NCBI RefSeq assembly: GCF_021440195.1
Contig: NZ_JAJTSZ010000001.1
Span: 930,001-994,000 of the forward strand
Direction of reading: 5' to 3'
Origin: Dyadobacter sp. CY356
Lineage (GTDB): Bacteria; Bacteroidota; Bacteroidia; Cytophagales; Spirosomataceae
DNA length: 64,000 nt
Each line of letters starts with the position of its first letter. The first letter of the stretch is position 1. Below the pieces are notes generated by a model. The model saw nothing but the letters and a program-made list of their open reading frames with translations, was not told where the DNA came from and made no database searches. Both the position numbers and the translations under genes were made by a program. This document shows positions 43,835 through 53,600 of the stretch, piece by piece.

Positions 43835-44494
43835 ATGTCAAAAAAGCAATCTTATATTCCGGCATCCAGTCTGGATTTTTTGAAGATATTAAGAGAGAAT
43901 AATAACCGTGAATGGTTTAATGAACATAAAGAAGAGTTTATTGAGCAACAGGCTTTTGTAGAGGATTTTGCAGGTTTGTTATTAAACGAGCTCAATAAAG
44001 AAGATTTGATAGAACCACCTTCCGGTAAGAAAATCCTTCACAGAATTTATCGGGATACCCGGTTTTCAAAAGAAAAAATTCCGTACAAAACCAATTGGAG
44101 TGGCAGCTATACAAGAGCGACAAAACAAAGAAGAGGCGGTTATTATTTTCATATCGAGCCAGGCAACAGTTTTGTAGCTGGTGGTTTTCAGGCACCGAAC
44201 GCAGAAGATTTGAAAAGAATCCGTGACGAAATCAGTTTTGACCCAGCCCCTTTGCGGAAAATTTTGAATAGTAAATCGTTCAAAGAAAACTTTGGAACTT
44301 TGCAGGGAGAGCAGGTGAGAACAACACCCAAAGGTTTTGATAAAAACGATACCAATATCGACCTTCTTCGTTTTAAACAATTTTTGCTGATTAAAAGATT
44401 TTTAGACGAGCAGGTAATGAGTGAATCCTTTCTGAAAGAAGCGAGTCTGGCTTTCAAAAATATGCTTCCGCTTTTTTTTTTTTTACATGAGTGA
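43835..44494 (+). CDS. DUF2461 family protein with disputed C-terminus
   Basis: A 219-residue cytoplasmic protein of the DUF2461/TIGR02453 family: LDFLKILRENNNREWFNEHK at the front, KILHRIYRDTRFSKEKIPYK, and GYYFHIEPGNSFVAGGFQAP are its signature. The function is unknown. The last codons are made by a run of 13 T (44472-44484) and read LFFFLHE. With 12 T the frame would continue as YMSEVLTSDPDGIHI to a stop at 44531, which resembles the family's usual ending. So the true protein is probably 231 residues, or the length varies through slippage in the tract. Confidence 0.8.
   Translation: MSKKQSYIPASSLDFLKILRENNNREWFNEHKEEFIEQQAFVEDFAGLLLNELNKEDLIEPPSGKKILHRIYRDTRFSKEKIPYKTNWSGSYTRATKQRRGGYYFHIEPGNSFVAGGFQAPNAEDLKRIRDEISFDPAPLRKILNSKSFKENFGTLQGEQVRTTPKGFDKNDTNIDLLRFKQFLLIKRFLDEQVMSESFLKEASLAFKNMLPLFFFLHE
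44472..44484 (+). repeat. T13 homopolymer at the 3' end of the DUF2461 gene
   Basis: Thirteen consecutive T in a coding region, the longest mononucleotide run I noticed in the window. Changing its length by one moves the stop from 44494 to 44531. Confidence 0.95.
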
Positions 44495-44559
44495 AGTTTT
44501 GACGTCTGATCCTGACGGTATTCATATCTGACAGCATATTTTTTTTCCTAAGAATTTAT

Positions 44560-44601
44560 AAAAAGCTTCCCGAATCTGATCCTGGATTCAGGAAGCTTTT
44601 T
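44560..44601. terminator. Strong intrinsic terminator
   Basis: AAAAAGCTTCC (44560-44570) pairs with GGAAGCTTTTT (44591-44601), with an inner GAATC/GATTC stem. It follows the DUF2461 gene and precedes the yeiH-type gene. Confidence 0.85.
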
Positions 44602-44644
44602 AGACGAATTAAATAAAACGTAATTTCCCAGATTCAACAAACGT

Positions 44645-44661
44645 GATAACCAAAAGTTATC
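44645..44661. promoter_or_regulatory. Inverted repeat upstream of the yeiH-type gene
   Basis: GATAAC-CAAAA-GTTATC is a perfect 6-5-6 inverted repeat about 70 nt before the ATG, with GTGATAA repeated at 44673-44679. Its spacing suits a LysR-type site for the regulator encoded downstream; this is inference. Confidence 0.4.
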
Positions 44662-44731
44662 GCCCATACTTTTAAGTGATAAATGCCTCAGCTAAATTTA
44701 CATGACCTTTGAGCATCAAAACAAAGGTATC

Positions 44732-45709
44732 ATGGACAATCAAAAACATATAAATGATAACTTCTCAGGATTAATATTAAACCTGGAAGATAGCCGCAGG
44801 AAAATTATTTTTGCTCTTTGTGCAGTGCTTTGTCTGACACCTTTTATAAGCCCTGCCGCAGCACTTGTGATGGGACTTGTTGTGGCGCAGTTCAGCGGGC
44901 ATCCGTACTTGCATCTTAATCACAAAGCGACCCATCTGTTATTGCAGCTTTCTGTGGTTGGTCTCGGTTTTGGCATGAACCTGCACAGTGCCTTTCGTAC
45001 AGGAAAAGAGGGTGTAATATTTACAATTATTTCAATTGCCATCACCTTGGCGGTAGGTTATGGCCTTGGCAAGGTTTTCAGGATTGAAAAGAAAACTTCA
45101 TTTCTTATTTCCTGCGGTACAGCCATTTGTGGTGGGAGTGCAATTGCTGCTGTTTCGCCTGTGATCAAAGCAGAAGAAAAGCAAATCTCAGTGGCTCTGG
45201 GCTGCGTTTTTATCCTAAATTCAGTTGCGCTCATAATCTTTCCGGTTGTCGGACATTATTTCAATTTGTCAGAAACGCAGTTTGCAATGTGGTGTGCTTT
45301 GGCAATTCATGATACCAGTTCTGTTGTTGGTGCTGCCGGTAAATACGGGAACCATGCTTTGGAAATAGCTACGACTGTGAAGCTGACAAGAGCACTCTGG
45401 ATTGTTCCGGTGGCTTTTATTTCAGGTTATATTTTTAAAAATAGCACTGGCAAAATCAGTGTGCCTTATTTTATTGCATTTTTCGTGCTGGCTATGGTTG
45501 TCAGTACCTACATTTCGCAAATCGCAGCTGTCAGGCCTATTTTAATTTATGTTTCCAAAGCAGGACTTACACTTACCTTATTTTTGATCGGGGCGGGATT
45601 ATCGCGAAAAGTTTTAACTTCTATTGGCTTCAAACCTTTGTTCGCCGGACTTTTATTATGGCTGCTGATATCTGCTGCGGCTTTGTATGCTGTAATTCAT
45701 TTGGTATAA
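44732..45709 (+). CDS. YeiH-family putative sulfate exporter
   Basis: 325 residues from the ATG at 44732 (MDNQKHINDN); ten upstream codons are open but lack hydrophobic or family content. It has about ten transmembrane helices with family motifs HLLLQLSVVGLGFGMNL, SCGTAICGGSAIAAVSPVI and AIHDTSSVVGAAGKYG. Members of this family (PF03601) are annotated as sulfate or sulfite/organosulfur exporters, by limited evidence. The LysR gene 37 nt downstream on the same strand fits a YeiE/YeiH-like unit. Confidence 0.88.
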   Translation: MDNQKHINDNFSGLILNLEDSRRKIIFALCAVLCLTPFISPAAALVMGLVVAQFSGHPYLHLNHKATHLLLQLSVVGLGFGMNLHSAFRTGKEGVIFTIISIAITLAVGYGLGKVFRIEKKTSFLISCGTAICGGSAIAAVSPVIKAEEKQISVALGCVFILNSVALIIFPVVGHYFNLSETQFAMWCALAIHDTSSVVGAAGKYGNHALEIATTVKLTRALWIVPVAFISGYIFKNSTGKISVPYFIAFFVLAMVVSTYISQIAAVRPILIYVSKAGLTLTLFLIGAGLSRKVLTSIGFKPLFAGLLLWLLISAAALYAVIHLV

Positions 45710-45746
45710 TTACAGGTTATTATCTGTTTTGAAAATAATCCTGATT

Positions 45747-46640
45747 ATGATTTTTGATTTCCGTTTACAGGTTTTTCATACTGTGGCCCGACGACTTAAT
45801 TTTACAAAGGCTGCGTCCGAACTATTTATTTCCCAGCCAGCTGTTACCAAACATATCCATGAGCTCGAAAATCAGCTGAAAATAAAGCTTTTTGAAAGAA
45901 ATGGTTCGAAAATAAAGCTGACGCAGGCGGGTGAAATTTTGCTCAATCATGCGGAACGCATTTTTGAAATTTACCGGAACATCGAATTCGATCTTAATAG
46001 TCTGGCAAACAGGCAGCGTGGTATATTGCGGTTAGGTGCAAGTACCACCAATGCGCAATACATTTTGCCGCCAATTCTTGCTGCTTTCCATAAAAAGTTT
46101 CCCGACATACATATCACCTTAACCATCAATAATACTGAGCAAATTGAGCAGGCTCTGCAAAATAAGGAAATAGATCTCGGAGTAATCGAAGGATATTCCA
46201 AAAATCCCGGTATAAAGTATACCGAATTTTTAAAGGATGAAATTGTGCTGGTATCAAGTACAAAAAATTCGCTGGTTACAACAGGTTCTATTCAACCCGA
46301 ACAGTTAAAACAAATTCCTTTACTGCTAAGAGAGCCTGGGTCGGGAACACTGGAAGTGATCAGTCATGCCTTGAAAACGGTCGGTATTAATGTTTCGGAA
46401 CTGAGCAGCGAAATGCAGCTTGGTGGCAGTGAAAGTATGAAACTGTATATCCTGCATTCCAATTGTGTGGCTTTTCTGTCCGTCCATGCTGTTTTGAAAG
46501 AATTACAAAACAAGGAATGTTACATTATAGATGTGGAAGGTCTCAGCATTGAGCGGTATTTTTACTTCGCTATATTACAGGGCCAGCCAGAAGCATTGCC
46601 CGAATTATTCATCAGATTTGCACGCCATTTTGGCCGGTAA
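45747..46640 (+). CDS. LysR-family regulator next to the yeiH-type gene
   Basis: 297 residues from the ATG at 45747 (MIFDFRLQVFHTVAR); an upstream TTG is in frame but less likely. The winged HTH is clear (LNFTKAASELFISQPAVTKH, IHELENQLKIKLFERNGSKI), followed by a two-lobed effector-binding domain starting at LRLGASTTNAQYILP and including REPGSGTLEVISHAL. LysR proteins of the CysB/YeiE type bind sulfur metabolites, which would suit the neighbour; the effector is not known here. Confidence 0.92.
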   Translation: MIFDFRLQVFHTVARRLNFTKAASELFISQPAVTKHIHELENQLKIKLFERNGSKIKLTQAGEILLNHAERIFEIYRNIEFDLNSLANRQRGILRLGASTTNAQYILPPILAAFHKKFPDIHITLTINNTEQIEQALQNKEIDLGVIEGYSKNPGIKYTEFLKDEIVLVSSTKNSLVTTGSIQPEQLKQIPLLLREPGSGTLEVISHALKTVGINVSELSSEMQLGGSESMKLYILHSNCVAFLSVHAVLKELQNKECYIIDVEGLSIERYFYFAILQGQPEALPELFIRFARHFGR

Positions 46641-46706
46641 ATGATATAGTATAATTTCTAGTATGATTAAAATTTATTGGAAGGATGGCAACATAAAAAC
46701 CTCCTG

Positions 46707-47084
46707 TTAAAGGACATCTGCCAGCTTGTTCAACGTTAATGGCTTAGGGAGAAACCCGGTAATGGAAGCGTATTGTTTGGCCATCGCGATATCTTCTGCA
46801 TCTTGTGAAGAACTGGAAATATAAATCGCCGGATTGTAATCATTGATTTTCAGGTCACTTAACATATCAAGAAAATCCCACCCATTGGCCACCGGCATGT
46901 TGATGTCAAGTAAAATAAATCCTGGTAAAGATGATGGTGTAGCACTGTGTTGTTGTATAAATTCAATGGCTTCCAGACCATTTTTGAAATGTGTGATTTG
47001 AGAATCCGGCACCACTTTCTGGATCAGCTTCTGAGCGAGAAAACTACAAATCCATTCATCGTCAATAACACACAATTTCATCAT
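46707..47084 (-). CDS. Single-domain response regulator
   Basis: About 125 residues from the ATG at 47084 (MMKLCVIDDEW); the frame runs 19 codons further upstream without receiver features. It has the acidic pocket VIDDE, phospho-acceptor Asp in FILLDINMPVANGWDF, the Ser/Thr position in AIYISSSSQDAED, and Lys in GFLPKPLTL. With no output domain it should act as a phospho-relay or protein-interaction switch. It is monocistronic, with no kinase adjacent on its strand. Confidence 0.9.
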   Translation of the reverse strand: MMKLCVIDDEWICSFLAQKLIQKVVPDSQITHFKNGLEAIEFIQQHSATPSSLPGFILLDINMPVANGWDFLDMLSDLKINDYNPAIYISSSSQDAEDIAMAKQYASITGFLPKPLTLNKLADVL

Positions 47085-47358
47085 TATTTTATTTGGTAAC
47101 CTAACCGTTGAGTATAACTGAGAAAGCAAAAATCGTGCCATGAAATAAAATTACACTATAAAAGCATCATTATACTTCATCTTACCCGTATTGAGTCAGG
47201 AATTATTGAATTGCGATACCGCGTAAGTTCTCAACTTTCTAAGCAAACATGATTCATATTTAATCTCCTTGTTCAGCGGATAATATCCTCACTTGTCGGA
47301 ATATGATACTTTATTGCAAGCATTGAAGGTTGATTTGCCAAACGAAAGTAATCAACCA

Positions 47359-48045
47359 ATGGAAAAATTACATTTTGCCAATGCTACGCTTCATGTTATT
47401 GCCGGAATTATAGCTCTCATAACAGGTTTCGCTGCCATTTTAGTAAGAAAAGGTTTGGGCAGACATGTTTTATTTGGTAAATATTTCATGTGGATGATCG
47501 TAGTGGTCATCGTTACAGGTTTTTTAGGTGTCTTCATTTTTAATCGCAACAGTTTTCTTCTGGTTATTACTCTACTTAGCGGATACAATTGTTACAGTGG
47601 AATGCGTACGCTAAAATTGCGTGGTCAAAAACCGGAATTGCCGGATTATATCATTCCGGTCTTCGTAATCTTTTCTGCTGTTTATTATCTGTATTATTTG
47701 AAATACAACGGATTATACTGGTCGCCTGTCATTATCTATTCAACTGTCGGGGCGTTATTTCTGGTCACCGGATTTGACCTTTGCAAATCGTTTATGGCTG
47801 TAAAATTCCTGAGAAAGTCCATAATGTATGAACATTCCTATAAAATGATCAGTGCTTTTAGTGCCATTTCGTCTGCGTTTACTGGCACCGTGTTTCCTGA
47901 TTACAAACCATACAGCCAATTTCTGCCATCGGTTGCCGGAATAATTTACATAATCATTACCTTCATTCTTCTGTCAAAAAAAACATTTGTTCTAAAAGCT
48001 AAAACCATTGTTCATAACAAAAAACAGGATGCTTCCCGCGCTTAA
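47359..48045 (+). CDS. DUF2306-like multi-pass membrane protein coupled to a histidine kinase
   Basis: 228 residues from the ATG at 47359 (MEKLHFANATLHVIAG); a TTG at 47293 is an upstream alternative. There are about six or seven hydrophobic helices; the opening HVIAGIIALITGFAAILVRK with GRHVLFGKYFMWMIVVV resembles DUF2306-type membrane proteins. The function is unknown. The kinase gene starts 17 nt before this gene's stop, so translation is coupled, and the protein may be an input or accessory to that kinase. Confidence 0.65.
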   Translation: MEKLHFANATLHVIAGIIALITGFAAILVRKGLGRHVLFGKYFMWMIVVVIVTGFLGVFIFNRNSFLLVITLLSGYNCYSGMRTLKLRGQKPELPDYIIPVFVIFSAVYYLYYLKYNGLYWSPVIIYSTVGALFLVTGFDLCKSFMAVKFLRKSIMYEHSYKMISAFSAISSAFTGTVFPDYKPYSQFLPSVAGIIYIIITFILLSKKTFVLKAKTIVHNKKQDASRA

Positions 48046-49066
48046 AACTTTGTTGATCTGCCTGTTGATTGGGCTGGGTTTCGGTATGTATCTGTATTTT
48101 ACTTATGACCAGCGTTTGGAGCGTATTGTAATTTCTGTACTGTCTACCGCTTGTATTGGATCCCTGATGATGTTGGTTATCAACTACCGAAACTTTTTTA
48201 CCATGGTGACTTCAATCCAGAGTTATAAGATGATTATTATGATTATTTTATTGATTTTGGCAGCATTGACAGGTTCCGAAATGATGTTTTTTGCGCAGTC
48301 ACTTATATGGAAAAATGAGCATTATCAATTATTTAGCGGAGGGAATATTTATTTTTTAAACATACTGATCGTTCTTGTGACAGGCATCCCGATTTATGTT
48401 AGTGAGGAATGGAAAAGCCTTTTGAATTCACAAATTTTAAGTCAGCAATACCGTGTTTTGGAACTGGAACAACAGAAAACCACCTTTGAGCTCGAACTTT
48501 TACGTGCAAAAGTAAACCCGCATTTTCTTTATAATGTACATAATACCATAGCCGGACTTATCTTGAAAGATCCGGCAAAGGCCGAGAAAATGGTACTGCT
48601 TTTATCGAAATTTTTCAGATTTACATTGAATAAAAACAGTGCCACTTTTCATGCTGTATCGGATGAAACCGACATTATCCGTACATATCTGGATATGCAG
48701 AAAATACGTTTTGGCGACCGGCTCGATTACGTAATTGAAGCGGATAATACTGTATTACCTTTGCAAATTCCATCCTTTATTTTGCAGCCCATTGTGGAGA
48801 ATGCGTTAAAACATGGTATTGAAAAACGAAAGGAAAATGGTGTTGTGAAAGTCGGAATTAAGCTTGATGGAAACGAAATGCTGGTTACTATTTCTGATTC
48901 CGGACCTGAATTTTCAGCAATGCCTGGCTCCGGGATGGGCTTGCAAATGGTAAGAACTAAGCTGCAATTGCTCTACCCGGGAAATTTTACATTGGAATTA
49001 AATAACGAACCAGAAAAACATGTCCGGATTATTATCCCAAAAAGAAATAAGAACGTTGCTGGTTGA
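48029..49066 (+). CDS. LytS-type membrane histidine kinase
   Basis: 345 residues from the ATG at 48029 (MLPALKTLLICLLIG). Four hydrophobic helices occupy about residues 1-125, then a short coiled coil (ELEQQKTTFELELLRAKV) and a His_kinase domain with VNPHFLYNVHNTIAGLIL (near residue 162) and HATPase motifs PIVENALKHGIEKR, ISDSGPEF and GSGMGLQMVR. It overlaps the membrane-protein gene by 17 nt and the LytTR gene by 47 nt, so the trio is one coupled unit. The signal is unknown. Confidence 0.92.
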   Translation: MLPALKTLLICLLIGLGFGMYLYFTYDQRLERIVISVLSTACIGSLMMLVINYRNFFTMVTSIQSYKMIIMIILLILAALTGSEMMFFAQSLIWKNEHYQLFSGGNIYFLNILIVLVTGIPIYVSEEWKSLLNSQILSQQYRVLELEQQKTTFELELLRAKVNPHFLYNVHNTIAGLILKDPAKAEKMVLLLSKFFRFTLNKNSATFHAVSDETDIIRTYLDMQKIRFGDRLDYVIEADNTVLPLQIPSFILQPIVENALKHGIEKRKENGVVKVGIKLDGNEMLVTISDSGPEFSAMPGSGMGLQMVRTKLQLLYPGNFTLELNNEPEKHVRIIIPKRNKNVAG

Positions 49067-49793
49067 CGATGAAGATATCGCGATTTATCGTTTAAAAAAA
49101 GCACTTGAATTCTATCCGCAGATCAAAGTTATTGGTGAAATAAATGATGGAAAAGCCGCTGTCAGACTTATCAATGACCAGCGACCTGATCTTGTCTTTC
49201 TTGATATCCAAATGCCGGAAATGAATGGTTTCGAGGTGTTAAATCATCTTGATTATTTGCCGATGATTGTTTTTGTAACAGCCTATGAAGAATATGCGAT
49301 AAAAGCTTTCGAGAAAAACTCTCTGGATTATCTGTTAAAACCGGTTGATAATGAGCGCTTTGATATAACAATGCAAAGAATTATGAAAGGTAAGATCAGC
49401 GAAAATGATGTACTGCAAAAAATCAAAATGTTGCTCATTGAAAATCAGCCAAAAGAATTTATCACGACAATTCCGGTTAAATCCGGCAATAAAATAACCC
49501 TCGTTCATGTTTCTGATATCTGCTTTTTTGAGGCAAAAGACAAATACGTTTACATTCACACAAACGAGGAAGAAAAGCTTATAGATTATCCGCTCGGATA
49601 TTTACAGGAACGCCTTCCCGATGAATTTCTCCGTGTTCACAGAGGTTTCATTATCAATAAATTAAAAATCCGGGAAATTCATAAATACTTCAAAGGAACC
49701 TATATTTTGGTTATGAACGATTTACGAGTATCAAAGATCAAAAGTGCATATTCTTATTCAGAAGAGATTCGTGCGAAGTTGTTATTGGTTTAA
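49020..49793 (+). CDS. LytTR-family response regulator
   Basis: A 257-residue regulator: receiver domain (VDDEDIAIYRLKKALEF, phospho-acceptor Asp in LVFLDIQMPEMNGF, Lys in DYLLKPVD) and LytTR domain (about 155-255, FFEAKDKYVYIHTN and RVHRGFIINKLKIREI). The ATG at 49020 lies 47 nt inside the kinase gene in another frame; downstream alternatives would remove the first strand of the receiver. It is the natural partner of the upstream kinase. Confidence 0.93.
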   Translation: MSGLLSQKEIRTLLVDDEDIAIYRLKKALEFYPQIKVIGEINDGKAAVRLINDQRPDLVFLDIQMPEMNGFEVLNHLDYLPMIVFVTAYEEYAIKAFEKNSLDYLLKPVDNERFDITMQRIMKGKISENDVLQKIKMLLIENQPKEFITTIPVKSGNKITLVHVSDICFFEAKDKYVYIHTNEEEKLIDYPLGYLQERLPDEFLRVHRGFIINKLKIREIHKYFKGTYILVMNDLRVSKIKSAYSYSEEIRAKLLLV

Positions 49794-49954
49794 ATTACAT
49801 TTTGTAGCCGCCATCATCATTATTTTCCTTCTCCAAATATCAATTGATCTCTACCAGTTTTGGTAGTCCAGCCTCCGTTTGTCAATCAGTAAAATTCTTA
49901 ACGCATTTCCTGTTCATTTTTAAAGTGAATTTCATCCACTAATAAAAACTGCGT

Positions 49955-50098
49955 ATGGCACGGGGCGAACACTTTGCAAACAAAAATGGCTTAAAAACAG
50001 TCAGGGAAAGTCTCAGGAAATTTCTGGAAAAAGGATTTGACTGGATTGCTTTGTTAATTATCACGATAATTATCCTTTTTACGCTCATATTTTTTTAA
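49955..50098 (+). CDS. Small protein with C-terminal membrane anchor
   Basis: 47 codons, ATG to TAA, too short for most gene finders. The first 28 residues are basic and helical (MARGEHFANKNGLKTVRESL), the last 18 are strongly hydrophobic (DWIALLIITIIILFTLIF), giving a tail-anchored design. It stands alone, 161 nt after the LytTR gene and 25 nt before the next lipoprotein, which may be in the same transcript. The function is unknown. Confidence 0.5.
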   Translation: MARGEHFANKNGLKTVRESLRKFLEKGFDWIALLIITIIILFTLIFF

Positions 50099-50123
50099 AA
50101 TTTCACACAGACTCAATATTTTT

Positions 50124-50603
50124 ATGAAATCACTTCTAACATTTTTGGCTTTTAATGTTGTCCTTTTGATATGTTGTTACGAGAAAAAATGCGCTGGTTC
50201 GATGCAGGAACCTGCACATATTGAGCCGGTTAACCTGGATAATACTTTTATGGCAAACTTCAACACTGATAAAAGTGATTGTCAGAAGTGTTATTCCCGC
50301 ATGCATATGGTGATAATGAATGGTTTTGTCAATGGTTATTATTGTGAAGAGGATATGCGCCGACATATAAGTGTTGTGGGTGCGGTCAGGGATGGCAAGA
50401 AGATTATATTATTTGAATCAGAAAATGGAGAAATTACACGGACATTTCAGGGAGGATATCAAAAAAGAGCAAAGGGATTGATGTTGATTTCCGGTATCTG
50501 GAAAAGTACAAATAGTAAAATGATGTCGAAATCTGATGATGACAATATTTTGCCGGATTCTGATCTGTTTCAGGCAGTCTTTTTACCTGGTAAAAGGCAG
50601 TAA
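50124..50603 (+). CDS. Unknown exported Cys-rich protein
   Basis: A 159-residue protein with a hydrophobic N-terminus (FLAFNVVLLICCYEKKC) that may be a lipoprotein signal at ICC. The mature part contains DCQKCYSRMHMVIMNGFVNG and a later Cys in YYCEEDMRRHI, then a beta-rich C-terminus (KKIILFESENGEITRTFQGG). I recognise no family. The CxxC-type pair could bind metal or form a disulfide. It precedes the propeller kinase by 66 nt. Confidence 0.6.
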   Translation: MKSLLTFLAFNVVLLICCYEKKCAGSMQEPAHIEPVNLDNTFMANFNTDKSDCQKCYSRMHMVIMNGFVNGYYCEEDMRRHISVVGAVRDGKKIILFESENGEITRTFQGGYQKRAKGLMLISGIWKSTNSKMMSKSDDDNILPDSDLFQAVFLPGKRQ

Positions 50604-50669
50604 ATGTTGACTTTAACCTTTTTTTTGCTTACAATTAAAAAGTAATTATATCAAATCCCTGGCTGATTT

Positions 50670-53600
50670 ATGAGGTACTTTCAGGCATTCCTGCTCTTGT
50701 TTTTTACCTCAGGGCCGCTTCTTGCTCAAATGCCCTCTCTTACGCTCGAACATATTACAACCAAGGAAGGGCTTCCGTCCAACGAAGTCTGGTCGTTGAC
50801 TAATGACAAACAAGGCTTTTTGTGGATTGGTACCGGCCGGAATATTTGCCGGTATGACGGATACAATTTTCTCAGGCTGGACAGTCTTAAACTGGGATAT
50901 TGCTCGGGCGTATCGACCGACTCCAAAGGAAATATTTATACTTCCAACGATACCAAAGGTTTGTGTAAAATCGATGCGAAAACGTTGGCAGTAACCACTG
51001 TGGTGATCAATAATTATGATGATTCCGACCCAACCAATGATTTGCATGAACAATGCATGGTCGATAGCTTTGACCAGGTTTGGGTTTGTGATTACACGTC
51101 GGTGAAAAGATATGATACCACAAGCGGAAAACTTCACCGATACACTTTTTCACAAACGGCTTCCGGCGGTGATGTTTACCAATATGCCAGCTTTTTTGAA
51201 GATTCAAAACATACACTCTGGGTTGTTTCTGAAATAGGTCTTTATAAATATGATCGCCAAGCAGACAAGCTTGTCTGTATGCTTGGTAAGGAAGCAATTT
51301 TGGCAAAAAATCGTATACCGGTTCGATTGTCAAAAGCTTGTGAGGACAGTGAAGGGAATTTTTGGATAGGCAGTTATGAATATGGCCTGGTGCGTTTTTC
51401 GCCAAATGATCAGTCTTTTAATATACGAAAAGCAGGTTTTGAACATAACTATGTAATCTGCGTTCAGCAATCTCAGGACGAAAATGGTCAAAAGCTTCTT
51501 TTTGTAGGAACAAATGATGGGATCAGTATTTTTTATCCTGATCGTAATGCGTTATATCATCTGCCTGAATTTTATAAGAACGGAATAAGGGTGAAGGCCA
51601 TGATTGAAGATAAAATCAACCGGATTCTCTGGATTGGAACCAGTGACGGCGTCTACAAATATCGATATGGCAATGCCGGAATTAAAACCATTGCAATTCC
51701 TGCTGGTGTGGTCCGGCTTCCGGTTCAGATCACCACAATTTTACCTGCACCGGACGAAACTTTTCTTTTAGGCCTTTCACATTCCGGCGCCTTAATCTGG
51801 AAACCTTCCGAAAATTTTTTTAAATTATTACCATACCCAGCCGAGGCATTCACACAGCAAATGCGATGGATTCTGGGCCGTCCTTATGCTTTTACAGATA
51901 AAGGTGTTTTTACGGGAGATCTTAAAAAAGGAAAGTTTACTGCCTTTCAACCGACATTGTCATTGTTCAAAAATACAGATTTCAGAGATGGATTGTTAGA
52001 TAAAAAAGGCCGGTTATGGATTGCAAATCTGAATGAAGGATTAAAAGTGATGGATCCGGTTACGAAACAGGAAATCAAATTATGGTCCGCCAAAGAAAGC
52101 AGGAAACTGTTGAATCTGACTTATTTGAAGGGAATACTCGAAGGAGCAGATGGCCGGATCTGGGTTGCAACTTGCTCACGCGGGTTATTTTTTTTCGATG
52201 AAAAATCGGGGGAATTTGTGAACATAGAAACGCTACCAGAAAACAAAGGAAAATTAATAGGAGGGGATTGCATTAACGGAATGCAAAAAGGACCAGACGG
52301 ATCCATACTGATTGCGAGCTGGGGCGGTGTTTCAAAAATTTCGCCGACCGGTAGGATTATAAGCACATTTGAGTTCAAAACGGATGCGCTGAACGATACC
52401 TATTGTGCCAATATCGCAGAAATGCCAGGTGGGAATCTTTGGTTCAGTACCAATGAAGGCATCCACATTGCCAACCCTAAAACCCACAACATACGTTATC
52501 TGACAACAATAGAAGGATTGAAAAACAACGCTCCGATAGGTTTTTATCACAGTGCGGGCAACGAACTTTTTTTAGGCCACACAAATGCCATTAACATACT
52601 GGATGTAAATCAGTTAAATAATAATGTGGTGACACCAGGTGTCGTTATTAGTTCCATTGAAATAAAAGGTAAAACATTACATCAGGATCTAACCAAAGAG
52701 ATTTTTCTGGGACCGGATGATAACGCCATCACTTTCAATTTTTCAACATTAAATTATGAGCCTGCTTCAAAAAACTTTTTCAGCTATAAACTCGAAGGTT
52801 TTGAACCGAACTGGATTGACCTGGGCAATCAGCATACTGTTTCTTTTACCAATCTTCCTTCCAAACCATACCGGTTGCTGGTCAGGAGCAGAAATAGTTC
52901 TGGTAAAATAAGTGAAACACCGCTTGTCGTTAAATTCCGGGTGGAGCCTTATTTTATCAATACCTTGTTTTTCAGAACACTCATCGGACTGGCCATAGCA
53001 GCCATGATCGTGGCGATGATGCGGTGGCGGGTCAACACCCTTGCGGAACGTAACCGGCTTGATCTCCAGGTTGCAGAATGGAGACTAAAAGCCCTTCAGT
53101 CACAAATGAACCCCCATTTCTTATTCAATTCACTTAACTCCGTACAGAATTATTTATTAACCAACCGGGGCGTTGAAGGGGCTAAATATTTGTCAAAATT
53201 TTCAAAACTGGTACGGCGCATCATGGAGAATTCCAATCATCAGTATCTTTCCTTTGAACAGATCATTGATACGCTGCGCATGTATGTGGAGATAGAATCT
53301 TTTCGATTCAATCATGAATTTAGCTATACTTTTGATATTGAAGATAATGAAGCACTGCTGGATGCGCACCTGCCGCCGATGCTATTGCAGCCTTATGTAG
53401 AAAATGCAATATGGCATGGATTGATGCCAAAGGAAGGTGAGAAAAAATTGAAAATAACAGCCAGGATTCTGGATAAACATATTGTCTGCACAATTGAAGA
53501 CAATGGTGTAGGCCGCACCTTTGCACCGCGGACAGAGGGGCATATTTCCCGCGGGGAGGAAATGACAAAGGGTATTTTTGAATCACTACGGCACAAAGAC

